From: Candidatus Gastranaerophilales bacterium
GTDB taxonomy: Bacteria > Cyanobacteriota > Vampirovibrionia > Gastranaerophilales > Gastranaerophilaceae
Length of the DNA: 41,063 nt
NCBI GenBank assembly: GCA_900752845.1
Contig: CAADWU010000040.1
Coordinates: 1 to 41,063, forward strand
Reading direction: 5' to 3'
Numbering within the stretch: position 1 is the stretch's first letter; the number at the start of each line of letters is the position of its first letter. Below are positions 24,066 through 32,367 of this stretch, one piece after another. The position numbers were made by a program, and so were the translations under genes. Under the pieces are notes generated by a model. It saw only the letters and a program-made list of their open reading frames with translations, ran no database searches and was not told the DNA's origin.

Positions 24066-25115
24066 TTATTTTATCACACTGCCGCCGCCGATTAAATGTT
24101 TGTCGTTAATATCATAAAACACTCCTGCCTGACCTGCCGTAACAGAATTTACAGGTTCAAAAAATTCAATATCGGCATAATCAGCATAAATTCTTACATG
24201 AGCTTTTTTATGTTCCATGTTATAGCGAATTTTAACCCACGCATCAAATTCTTGAGCTTCTACAGGATAAGTAAGGCTTAAATTTTTTACAGTTAAATTC
24301 TTTTTGTAATTATCTTCATCCCTGCCAACATATACAATATTTTTATCAGCATCAATATCTATTACATACAAAGGATAAGGAGCTGCAATACCAATCCCTT
24401 TTCTTTGACCTATTGTATATTGATAGCAACCGGAGTGTTCACCCCATTTTTTGCCTGTTAATATATCTATGAAATCGCCTTTTACAGAACCGAATTTATC
24501 AATAAGATATTTTTTTGTAGTCATAGGTTTCTGAATAAAACATATATCCTGACTTTCCTTAGAATCCTTTGGAGGAAGGTCAAAATCAACAGCCATTTGT
24601 TTAACATCAGTTTTGTTATAATGATAAAGAGGGAAAACAGTTTTTGATAAATGTCTTTGACCTAATCTGTATAAGAAATAAAGCTGGTCTTTATGCTCAT
24701 CTTTTGCAGGATAAAGTTTATAGATACCGTTTTCAAGTTTTATATCAGCATAGTGCCCTGTAGCATATACATCAGCCCCTAATTTATCAATTGCAAAATC
24801 AAACAACTCACCCCATTTAATGAATTGGTTACACATTATACAAGGGTTTGGTGTTTTCCCGCACTTATATTCATTTTCAAAATAGCTTATAACTTTTTTA
24901 GAAAAATTTTCAGTCACATCACAAACTTCATGCCTGATACCTAACTTATCAGCCACACGTTTTGCATTATTAACAACTGTCTCGGCAGCATTTGTATTAA
25001 CCATTTTTCCTGTAATACCAATTACTTCGTATCCTTTTTGCTGTAACAAAAGTGCCGTAACAGAGCTGTCAACTCCGCCGCTCATTGCAACTGCCGCTAT
25101 TTTTTTATTTTCCAT
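24066..25115 (-). CDS. mnmA: tRNA-specific 2-thiouridylase MnmA
   Basis: Places sulfur at C2 of the wobble uridine (s2U34) of Lys, Glu and Gln tRNAs. The PP-loop SGGVDSS (12-18) binds ATP. The catalytic cysteine pair is present: C92 in TPNPCIMCNQFIKWG and C192 in ESQDICFI. GHYADI and QYTIGQRKGIGI also match. Length (349 aa) is normal. It lies upstream of hydG on the same strand with a 61-base gap, so the two could share a transcript, though no functional link is expected. Divergent from glmU. Ribosome site is weak. Confidence 0.96.
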   Translation of the reverse strand: MENKKIAAVAMSGGVDSSVTALLLQQKGYEVIGITGKMVNTNAAETVVNNAKRVADKLGIRHEVCDVTENFSKKVISYFENEYKCGKTPNPCIMCNQFIKWGELFDFAIDKLGADVYATGHYADIKLENGIYKLYPAKDEHKDQLYFLYRLGQRHLSKTVFPLYHYNKTDVKQMAVDFDLPPKDSKESQDICFIQKPMTTKKYLIDKFGSVKGDFIDILTGKKWGEHSGCYQYTIGQRKGIGIAAPYPLYVIDIDADKNIVYVGRDEDNYKKNLTVKNLSLTYPVEAQEFDAWVKIRYNMEHKKAHVRIYADYADIEFFEPVNSVTAGQAGVFYDINDKHLIGGGSVIK

Positions 25116-25191
25116 ATTTGTAAATTAGCACATAATTTGACACAACGCAATCCAAATAGTAAAATTATTTTAATTATAAGGAGAAAGAGTA

Positions 25192-26460
25192 ATGGAAATA
25201 AAAGCCGTAATTTTAGCAGCCGGTAAGGGCACACGTATGAAATCAAATACCCCGAAAGTTTTACATAAAATTTTTGAAAAACCTCTATTGGGGTATGTTT
25301 TGGATAATGTTAAAAATATAGTAAGTGAATCTTTTGTTATTGTAGGTCACCACGCAGAAAAAGTAACGGAATATATTGAAAAAAACTACAGTAAAGCAAA
25401 AACAGTACTTCAATCTCCTCAATTAGGAACTGGACACGCTGTATCAATGGTTTGTCCCTCTTTGGAAAACTTTGACGGTCAGGTTGTAATTCTTTGCGGA
25501 GATACACCGCTTATAACTGAAAAAACATTGAATGACTTCATTGATTATCATAATGACAATAATTCAGACATAACAGTTATGAGTACAATTTTTGATAATC
25601 CTGCTAATTACGGAAGAATTATAAGAGAAAACGATAATTCTTTAAAATGTATTGTTGAAGAAAAAGATGCAACTCCTGAACAAAAAGCTGTTAAAGAGGT
25701 TAATGCAGGGATTTATTGCCTGAACTGGGACAAAATTAAACCTGCATTTTGCCAGCTTACAAGTAATAATGCTCAAGGTGAATATTATTTAACTGATATA
25801 ATTGCATGGGGTAAAAACAATAACCTTAACGTAAATGCATTTATTTTAGAAAACAGCGACGAAATATACGGTATAAATTCACGTTCTAATCTTGCGACAG
25901 CAACAAAAATAATGAATGACAGAAAATTAAATTCATTAATGGATAACGGTGTTACAATTGTAGATCCTTCATCAACTTGGATTTCTGAAGATACTGAAAT
26001 AGATGCTGATACAATTATTTATCCGGCAACTTATATTGAAGGCAAAAATAAAATAGGAAAAAATTGCAAAATAGGACCTTGTGCTCATCTAAGAGGTGAT
26101 GTAGAAATTGCTAACAATTGCAAAATCGGAAACTTTGTTGAAGTCAAAAAAGCTAAAATCGACCACAATACAAATGCAGGTCACCTCAGCTACATCGGAG
26201 ATGCGGAAATAGGAGCAAATGTTAACATTGGAGCCGGCACTATTACGGCAAATTACAATCCGTTAACAAAAGTAAAAAGTAAAACTACATTGAAAGACGA
26301 GGTAAAAATCGGTTCAAACACTGTTCTTGTTGCTCCAGTTGAAATCGGCGAAGGAACAAACATCGGAGCAGGAAGCGTTATAACCAAAAATTTACCTGCT
26401 TGGGCATTAGCAATTACTCGTGCTCCGTTAAAGATTATCGAATATTGGGTAAAAAAATAA
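25192..26460 (+). CDS. glmU: Bifunctional UDP-GlcNAc pyrophosphorylase / GlcN-1-P acetyltransferase
   Basis: Makes UDP-N-acetylglucosamine for peptidoglycan and lipopolysaccharide. The N-terminal pyrophosphorylase domain has LAAGKGTRMKS and PKVLH, then LGTGHAV and CGDTPLI. The C-terminal left-handed beta-helix shows hexapeptide repeats and the acetyltransferase site AGHLSYIGDAEIG (H331 corresponding to the catalytic histidine), then NIGAGTITANYN. At 422 aa it is about 30 residues shorter than the E. coli enzyme, mainly through shorter loops and tail; both active sites look complete. Good AAGGAG ribosome site. A small unexplained unit with terminator follows it. Confidence 0.95.
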   Translation: MEIKAVILAAGKGTRMKSNTPKVLHKIFEKPLLGYVLDNVKNIVSESFVIVGHHAEKVTEYIEKNYSKAKTVLQSPQLGTGHAVSMVCPSLENFDGQVVILCGDTPLITEKTLNDFIDYHNDNNSDITVMSTIFDNPANYGRIIRENDNSLKCIVEEKDATPEQKAVKEVNAGIYCLNWDKIKPAFCQLTSNNAQGEYYLTDIIAWGKNNNLNVNAFILENSDEIYGINSRSNLATATKIMNDRKLNSLMDNGVTIVDPSSTWISEDTEIDADTIIYPATYIEGKNKIGKNCKIGPCAHLRGDVEIANNCKIGNFVEVKKAKIDHNTNAGHLSYIGDAEIGANVNIGAGTITANYNPLTKVKSKTTLKDEVKIGSNTVLVAPVEIGEGTNIGAGSVITKNLPAWALAITRAPLKIIEYWVKK

Positions 26461-26468
26461 AAGGAGTA

Positions 26469-26571
26469 TATAATATAGATAGAAAAGCTCCCGCTTTATC
26501 ATAAATTATAGGGAGAAGGAATGAAAGGTGCATTGCACAAGTTTATCAGGCGGATATAAATCCGCCTTTTT
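26469..26571 (+). ncRNA. Possible small RNA or leader-peptide unit after glmU
   Basis: A TATAAT (26469-26474) lies just after glmU, followed by about 95 bases ending in a clear terminator. Inside are CTCCC/GGGAG, which could pair, and a strong ribosome site before ATG 26521, opening a 12-codon frame (MKGALHKFIRRI) that stops at 26557-26559, in the terminator loop. Whether this is an sRNA, a leader peptide or only a glmU 3' end is open. SRP-RNA hallmark bases were not found. Confidence 0.3.
26548..26571 (+). terminator. Rho-independent terminator after glmU
   Basis: An 8-bp stem AGGCGGAT/ATCCGCCT with an ATAA loop is followed by TTTTT. It closes the glmU transcript and the small unit above. 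Confidence 0.88.
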
Positions 26572-26596
26572 AATGTTTATTCATATTCATTATTCA

Positions 26597-26605
26597 TGTT
26601 AAAAT
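26597..26605 (+). promoter_or_regulatory. Extended -10 predicting a leaderless MFS mRNA
   Basis: TGT-TAAAAT ends six bases before the ATG at 26612, so transcription should start at the ATG itself. No Shine-Dalgarno is present. The -35 region is poor. Confidence 0.5.
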
Positions 26606-26611
26606 TGAGCT

Positions 26612-28012
26612 ATGAGCACTAAAGAGATTAAATGGACTATGTTTGTAATAGCGGCAATAGGTAATTTTATTGCCATGCTTGATTCTACAACAGTTAATCT
26701 TGCCTTGTATCCGATGTCAGTTGATTTGAATGTTTCCATGAGCCAGATACAATGGGTTATGGTAGCTTATATGCTTGTTTTGACCGTTTTTTTGCCATTT
26801 TTCGGAAAGCTTGGCGATATATTTCCTAAAAATAAGCTTTATTCAACAGGTTTTTTAATATTTGCTATAGGCGCATTTCTTAATACTACTGCCCCAAGTT
26901 TCGTACTTCTTGTAAGTTACAGATGTCTTGAAGCCCTGGGTGCATCAATAATGCTTTCCAATGCTCAGGCAATTATTGCAAGCATATTTAAAAATGAACG
27001 ACGAGGTAAAGCTCTCGGATTAAACGGATGTATAGTAGCAATCGGCGGAATGAGCGGTCCTGCTCTCGGGGGTATTCTTATCAACTCTTTCGGATGGCAT
27101 TCTGTTTTCGTGCCTTGCATTCCTGTTGCACTTGCAGGTGCATATTATGCCTGGAAAATGCTTCCCCACAACGTAAAAACCGACAGAAAAAATTTCAAAT
27201 TCGACTATAAAGGATTTATATATTTTACAATAAGTCTTTTTGCATTACTCCTTGCAATTTCTGAAGGTCACAGCTGGGGCTGGGGTTCTGTTAAAATAAT
27301 TGCTTTAGGGGTTACAACATTAATTTTTGGCGGATTATTCTATTTTAGAGACCACAAAATTAATTATCCGCTGATAAATTTCTCTCTTTTTAAAATTCAA
27401 CCTTTTACATTCGGAAACCTTGCAGTAATGACATCATATATGGCCATGTACACCAACAGTATACTTTTGCCGTTTTTCTTGCAGGAAATACTTAAATATA
27501 ACCCGCTTGTAACAGGCCTGTTAATTCTGCCATACTCAGTTACATTATCTGTTATAGCTCCGATAAGCGGAAGATTATCAGGAAAATACGGAAGCAGATA
27601 TTTGACAATTGCAGGTCCTGTTGTATATATAATTGCACTGATTATGTACGCTGTTTATGATAAAAATGTTCAAATTTGGCAGCTTGTCCTGGCTTCCGGA
27701 ATAATGGGAATAGGTAACGGTCTGTTTCAGTCGCCGTCTAACAATGCCATTATGACAAGCGTTAATAAAGATGAATTAGGTATTGCATCAGGTATTCTGG
27801 CTCTGTCAAGAAATCTCGGCAACATATTAGGAGTTGCTGTAACTATAACTTTATTTGAAACATTTAAAAATATTTTCCTTGAAGACGGAAAAATTTATGA
27901 TTTAGCCTTTTTAACAGCATACAGAAGTACAATGGGATTCGGAATTCTATTTGGAATTTTCTGCTTAACATTTGCCTATATAGCTTACAAACCTCACAAA
28001 ACTACACATTAA
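26612..28012 (+). CDS. MFS transporter, DHA2 (EmrB/QacA-like) family
   Basis: Proton-driven efflux transporter of the 14-helix DHA2 group, in the inner membrane. Helix 1 carries LDSTTVNLALYPM, the DHA2 form of the D1 region. Motif A is GKLGDIFPKNKLY between helices 2 and 3, and the antiporter motif C appears as GGMSGPALGG in helix 5. The 466-aa length and about 14 hydrophobic segments fit. Substrate unknown; drugs, dyes or metabolites are all possible. No EmrA-like adaptor lies nearby. The gene has its own promoter with an ATG at the expected transcription start, and no ribosome site. Confidence 0.9.
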   Translation: MSTKEIKWTMFVIAAIGNFIAMLDSTTVNLALYPMSVDLNVSMSQIQWVMVAYMLVLTVFLPFFGKLGDIFPKNKLYSTGFLIFAIGAFLNTTAPSFVLLVSYRCLEALGASIMLSNAQAIIASIFKNERRGKALGLNGCIVAIGGMSGPALGGILINSFGWHSVFVPCIPVALAGAYYAWKMLPHNVKTDRKNFKFDYKGFIYFTISLFALLLAISEGHSWGWGSVKIIALGVTTLIFGGLFYFRDHKINYPLINFSLFKIQPFTFGNLAVMTSYMAMYTNSILLPFFLQEILKYNPLVTGLLILPYSVTLSVIAPISGRLSGKYGSRYLTIAGPVVYIIALIMYAVYDKNVQIWQLVLASGIMGIGNGLFQSPSNNAIMTSVNKDELGIASGILALSRNLGNILGVAVTITLFETFKNIFLEDGKIYDLAFLTAYRSTMGFGILFGIFCLTFAYIAYKPHKTTH

Positions 28013-28046
28013 TCTTGAAAAATAATTATCTCTAAGATAAAATATT

Positions 28047-28063
28047 AGTGTAAAGTTTACACT
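28047..28063. promoter_or_regulatory. 17-bp palindrome upstream of typA
   Basis: AGTGTAAA-G-TTTACACT is a perfect inverted repeat with one central base, 40 bases before the typA ATG. It abuts a possible -35 (TTTACT, 28063-28068), with TATAAA 18 bases later. An operator for a dimeric regulator is the natural reading; the regulator is unknown. Confidence 0.4.
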
Positions 28064-28102
28064 TTACTTTGTTACTTTAATTAAAATATAAATGGCGGAA
28101 AA

Positions 28103-29902
28103 ATGACAACACAAAATGAAAATATTAGAAACATAGCGATTATCGCTCACGTTGACCATGGCAAAACAACACTTGTTGACTGTTTGCTCAAACAAGCAGG
28201 TGCTTTCAGGTCAAATCAGCAAGTTCAGGAACGTGTACTTGACAGCAACGATTTGGAAAGAGAAAGAGGAATTACAATCCTTTCCAAAAACATTTCTATA
28301 AATTATAAAAATACAAAAATTAATGTTATAGACACTCCCGGTCACGCAGACTTCGGAGGAGAAGTTGAACGTGTATTGGGTATGGTTGACGGCGCATTAT
28401 TAATTGTTGATGCTGCAGAAGGCCCTATGCCTCAAACAAGATTTGTATTATCAAAGGCTTTGGAACTCGGTTTAAAAATTATTGTTGTAATTAACAAAAT
28501 AGACAAACCGGCAGGCGAACCTTTAACAGCTCTTGATAAAGTTTTTGACCTGTTTACAGAGTTAACTGACAGAGAAGACTTAATTGACTTTCCATTCATA
28601 TTCTCAAGCAGCTTAAACGGCTTTGCTATTAAAGATTTAGATGATGAAAGAAAAGATATGGTTCCTCTTTTAGACTGTATTTTGGAAAATATTCAACCAC
28701 CAACAGGTGATGCTTCCAAATCATTCCAATTTAGAGCAACAACTCTTGATTACAACGAATATGTAGGAAGAATTGTAATCGGCCGTATTGAAAACGGTTC
28801 TGTTAAATCACAAGAACAAGTTTGCGTTGTTCATGCCGACGGTTCACAAGAAAGAGGAAAAATTACGAAATTATACGGTTTCCATGATTTGGGACGTGTA
28901 GAAATTGAAGAAGCTTTTGCAGGTGATATCGTTGGTATTGCAGGTTTTTCAGATATACAGATAGGTGAAAGCATTTGCTCTCTTAATGATCCTCAACCGC
29001 TTCCATTGATTACAGTTGACGAACCTACATTGCAGATGAACTTTTCCGTAAATGACAGCCCTTTTGCAGGTACCGAAGGCAAATTTGTTACATCAAGACA
29101 GTTAAGAAAAAGACTATACGATGAGCTTGAAAAAAATGTAAGCTTGCGTGTAGAAGACACACAAAGCACAGATGTTTTCAGAGTTTCAGGCAGAGGCGAA
29201 CTTCACTTAGGTATTTTAATTGAAACTATGCGTCGTGAAGGTTATGAATTTCAGGTATCAAAACCTGAAGTTATATTCAAAACAGTTAACGGAGAACATT
29301 GCGAGCCTTATGAAAATCTGATTGTTGATGTTCCTGAAGCTTATGCAGGAAGTACTATTGAACGTTTAGCAGGTCGTAAGGCTGAAATGAAAGATATGAT
29401 GACTTCTAACGGAAGAACAAATTTGACATTCCACATCCCTGCAAGAGGTTTAATCGGATTTAGAAGCGAATTTATAAGAATGACACGAGGTGAAGGAATT
29501 ATGTATCATACATTCTTGCACTACAGACCTTTTGCGGGTGATATTCCTCGTCAAAGAAACGGTTCAATTATTGCTCACGAACAGGGCGAAGCTATTCCTT
29601 ACGCATTGGCACAATACGAAGACAGAGGAACATTCTTTGTAACCCCAAAAACAAAAGTTTACAGAGGTATGATTATTGGTGAATGCAACAAACCTCAAGA
29701 CATTGTAGTTAATATCTGCAAAACTAAGAAATTAACCAATATGAGAAGTGCAACAGCCGATGTTATGGTAACCCTGCAAGCTCATAAAGAAATGTCATTA
29801 GAAGAATGTATGGAATACATAGCAGAAGATGAACTGGTTGAAATTACACCTGAAAACGTCAGAATAAGAAAAGCTGATTTAAACAAAAAAATATATAACT
29901 GA
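28103..29902 (+). CDS. typA: Translational GTPase TypA/BipA
   Basis: Ribosome-associated GTPase of the EF-G-like family, involved in stress, cold adaptation and 50S assembly. The G motifs are all present: IIAHVDHGKTTL (G1), RERGITILSK (G2), DTPGHADFGGEVERV (G3) and NKIDKP (G4). The family-specific C-terminal part with ARGLIGFRSEF follows. The length of 599 aa is normal. The ribosome site (GGCGG, weak) overlaps a four-codon frame (ATG 28092, stop TGA overlapping the typA ATG as ATGA), which may only be coincidence. A 17-bp palindrome lies upstream. A terminator follows at 29907. Confidence 0.97.
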   Translation: MTTQNENIRNIAIIAHVDHGKTTLVDCLLKQAGAFRSNQQVQERVLDSNDLERERGITILSKNISINYKNTKINVIDTPGHADFGGEVERVLGMVDGALLIVDAAEGPMPQTRFVLSKALELGLKIIVVINKIDKPAGEPLTALDKVFDLFTELTDREDLIDFPFIFSSSLNGFAIKDLDDERKDMVPLLDCILENIQPPTGDASKSFQFRATTLDYNEYVGRIVIGRIENGSVKSQEQVCVVHADGSQERGKITKLYGFHDLGRVEIEEAFAGDIVGIAGFSDIQIGESICSLNDPQPLPLITVDEPTLQMNFSVNDSPFAGTEGKFVTSRQLRKRLYDELEKNVSLRVEDTQSTDVFRVSGRGELHLGILIETMRREGYEFQVSKPEVIFKTVNGEHCEPYENLIVDVPEAYAGSTIERLAGRKAEMKDMMTSNGRTNLTFHIPARGLIGFRSEFIRMTRGEGIMYHTFLHYRPFAGDIPRQRNGSIIAHEQGEAIPYALAQYEDRGTFFVTPKTKVYRGMIIGECNKPQDIVVNICKTKKLTNMRSATADVMVTLQAHKEMSLEECMEYIAEDELVEITPENVRIRKADLNKKIYN

Positions 29903-29906
29903 TATT

Positions 29907-29938
29907 AAAAAGACCGCTTGTTCAGGCGGTCTTTTTTT
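29907..29938. terminator. Bidirectional terminator between typA and the DMT gene
   Basis: AAAAGACCGC pairs with GCGGTCTTTT over a short loop, with a T run on the plus strand and an A run before it. It ends both convergent transcripts. Confidence 0.9.
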
Positions 29939-30842
29939 AAGCTTTTTTAGTTTTTGTCAATTTAAAAGAAATGACTTTATTTTTCATAAATGACTGCAAG
30001 AATACAGAAAGAAGAATTAATATCATTCCAATATAAAACGATAATGATAAATCATGTGCTTCTCCAAAAAATAAAACAGCAAATAAAATACCGTAAATAG
30101 GTTCAAGATTACCTGCAATACTGACAGTAAATGCTGAAAGAGTTTTTAAAACAGAGATATGAATTAAATATAGAAGCACTGTGCAGAAGAATGCAAGTAT
30201 TATAAGCCAGAACCAATCCATACTTGCAGGAATAATATTGACAGATGGTGAAAAATATAGATATACAGGCAAAAATAAAGTCATAAATATACAACCGCCC
30301 AGAAGTTCATAAAACAGCATGCATCTTGTTGATTTTCCCGGTTCAAGAATTTTATTGAATAAAGTGTAAAGCGCAAATATAGCAGCAGAAATAACACCGA
30401 GAATTATACCAAACCTGTAGCTTGTATCAAAGCTGAATATAAGCCAAATTCCCGCAACTGCAATTAAACTGTAAATTAACTCTGAAAAAGAAAATTTTGT
30501 TTTTTGAATAAGCGGTTCAAATAGAACTGTAAAAAAGCCTACAAGAGAATAACAAACTACACCTATAGATACATTTGAATATTTAATACTTCCGAAAAAG
30601 AATATTAAATGAACGGCTAAAAGCGCACCTAACCCACTAATTTTTAAAGCATTAGGAAACGTTTCGACAGGCTTTTTCTTCATAAACAAAAGCATTATTA
30701 CAAATAAAATAAACGCAAAAAACATTCTGTACCAAACTATTAAGACTTCATTCATGGAAATAAGTTTGGCAAACATTCCTGTAAAACCAGCCAAAAGAAC
30801 TGAAATATGCAATTTTAAATAATCAAATTTTCCGTTTTGCAT
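29937..30842 (-). CDS. DMT-superfamily (EamA-type) transporter
   Basis: An inner-membrane protein of about ten hydrophobic helices in two related halves, the EamA/RhaT-like layout. Family-type segments are LLAGFTGMFAKLISMNEVLIVWYR at the start (helix 1 leading to the conserved WYR) and the second-half GNLEPIYGILFAVLFFGE, which resembles the typical LEPV...LGE of EamA repeats. Length 301 aa, as expected. The substrate is unknown; amino acids, nucleotides or metabolites are all possible. Its promoter TTGACA overlaps the end of glgA and its ATG sits six bases after the -10. Confidence 0.88.
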   Translation of the reverse strand: MQNGKFDYLKLHISVLLAGFTGMFAKLISMNEVLIVWYRMFFAFILFVIMLLFMKKKPVETFPNALKISGLGALLAVHLIFFFGSIKYSNVSIGVVCYSLVGFFTVLFEPLIQKTKFSFSELIYSLIAVAGIWLIFSFDTSYRFGIILGVISAAIFALYTLFNKILEPGKSTRCMLFYELLGGCIFMTLFLPVYLYFSPSVNIIPASMDWFWLIILAFFCTVLLYLIHISVLKTLSAFTVSIAGNLEPIYGILFAVLFFGEAHDLSLSFYIGMILILLSVFLQSFMKNKVISFKLTKTKKA

Positions 30843-30848
30843 ACCTAT

Positions 30849-30877
30849 ATTTTGAACTTTATTTTAAAAGATGTCAA
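30849..30877 (-). promoter_or_regulatory. Promoter predicting a leaderless DMT mRNA
   Basis: On the minus strand, a perfect TTGACA (30872-30877), a 17-base spacer and CAAAAT (30849-30854), then six bases and the ATG (30840-30842). The -35 overlaps the stop codon of glgA. No good ribosome site is visible. Confidence 0.55.
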
Positions 30878-32313
30878 ATTAATTCACGATATAAATTCAA
30901 ATACTGCTGAGAGCTTCTACGCCATGAAAAATCAGCCAGCATCGCAGTTTTTCTCATAGCATCAAGCGTAAATTTATCCTGATAAACACCCATTGAGCAA
31001 TATATTGCCTGCATCATATCATAGCCTGAATATCCCCAAAATTTAAATCCCGTAGAATCAGCAAGAGGATAACCTGTTACCGTATCTTCAAGACCGCCTG
31101 TAGCACGAACAACAGGCAGAGTTCCGTACTTCATGGCAATCAACTGACTTAAACCGCAAGGTTCAAATTTAGAAGGCATTAAATAAAAGTCGCTTCCTGC
31201 ATAAATCAGGTTCGCTAAATCACCTCTGTAACCAATGTAAGATCTAATATTTGAGGAATTATTTGAAAGCCATATCAACAAGTTTTCATAATCTGCATTA
31301 CCGTTACCCAAGAATATAAAGTCAGCATTCAAACTTTTTAAATCATTTTCAGCCTGTCTGATTAAATCTATACCTTTTTGGTCAACTAACCTTGAAACCA
31401 TAGAATATAAAGGTCTGTCAGGGTTATACTGTAATCCGAATTCTTCACAAAGTTTTTTCTTATTGTCTTCCTTGTATTTTAAAGATTTATAATCAAACTT
31501 TTTTGCAATAGAATTATCAGTTTTCGGATTGAAAACATCGTAATCAATGCCGTTCAGAATTCCTACGATTTTATGTCGGTTCATACGGAGTGTATAATCC
31601 ATTCCTTCGCCGTATTCTCCTGTCACTATTTCGTTTGCATAGTTTGGTGAAACCGCAACAACTTTATCGGAATAATTTATTGCACCTTTCATCCAGTTAA
31701 CTTTACCGTAATGTTCAACGCCCCATTCATTGTAGACAATATCTTTACGCATATTTGCAAAATCCAACACACTTTCAAACCATACTCCCTGATAAGCAAG
31801 ATTGTGAATTTCAAATACAGTTTTAGTATTTTTCCAAAATTCATCGTATCTGTAATTACTGTGCAAGTACACAGGAATCATTGCCGTATGCCAGTCGTTT
31901 GCATGAATTACATCTGCTTTAAAATTCAAAAGTTTAGCATACTCCATTACGGCAAGAGAAAATGCAATATATCTTTCATGTTCATATTCCGGGTCAAGCC
32001 ATTTTGGATAAACATCTCTAAAACAACTAAAGTACCAGTCATTCTGTACAAAAAATACATTAATATCTGTTCCCGGAAGTTTGCACATAAATAATTTGAA
32101 TTTATGCCCTTTTCCGTTAAAAGTCAGCCATAAGTCAGAGTTTTCAAGTTCTTTAATGCCGTATTTTTTAATATCAATTAGACCATGTAACGGTGTAAAA
32201 ACAGCAATTTCAGCATCTTTTTCCAAATATTTCGGTAAACTACCCACAACATCAGCAAGACCGCCTGCTTTAGAAAAAGGTGCAACTTCTGCTGCCGCAA
32301 ATAAAACTTTCAT
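30874..32313 (-). CDS. glgA: Glycogen synthase (ADP-glucose, GT5)
   Basis: Transfers glucose from ADP-glucose to the growing glycogen chain. The N-terminus VLFAAAEVAPFSKAGGLADVVGSLP contains KAGGL (K15), which contacts the ADP-glucose. The C-terminal retaining-GT motif is PSKFEPCGLSQLIAMKYGT, with ATGGLEDTV after it. Length 479 aa, full. Good AAGGAGG ribosome site. It lies 54 bases downstream of the 1161-aa zinc-ribbon/TPR gene on the same strand with no terminator in between, so they probably share a transcript. No other glg gene is in the window, though a glucoamylase-like gene is at 14 kb. Confidence 0.97.
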   Translation of the reverse strand: MKVLFAAAEVAPFSKAGGLADVVGSLPKYLEKDAEIAVFTPLHGLIDIKKYGIKELENSDLWLTFNGKGHKFKLFMCKLPGTDINVFFVQNDWYFSCFRDVYPKWLDPEYEHERYIAFSLAVMEYAKLLNFKADVIHANDWHTAMIPVYLHSNYRYDEFWKNTKTVFEIHNLAYQGVWFESVLDFANMRKDIVYNEWGVEHYGKVNWMKGAINYSDKVVAVSPNYANEIVTGEYGEGMDYTLRMNRHKIVGILNGIDYDVFNPKTDNSIAKKFDYKSLKYKEDNKKKLCEEFGLQYNPDRPLYSMVSRLVDQKGIDLIRQAENDLKSLNADFIFLGNGNADYENLLIWLSNNSSNIRSYIGYRGDLANLIYAGSDFYLMPSKFEPCGLSQLIAMKYGTLPVVRATGGLEDTVTGYPLADSTGFKFWGYSGYDMMQAIYCSMGVYQDKFTLDAMRKTAMLADFSWRRSSQQYLNLYRELI

Positions 32314-32367
32314 AAACCCTCCTTATTACAAAATTATTATAACAAGCAGTTTTTATTTAATCAAGGC

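Noticed and set aside
26469..26571. SRP RNA (4.5S-like) after glmU
   Set aside because: The size is right but the conserved apical-loop bases (GGAAG...AGCAG) are missing.
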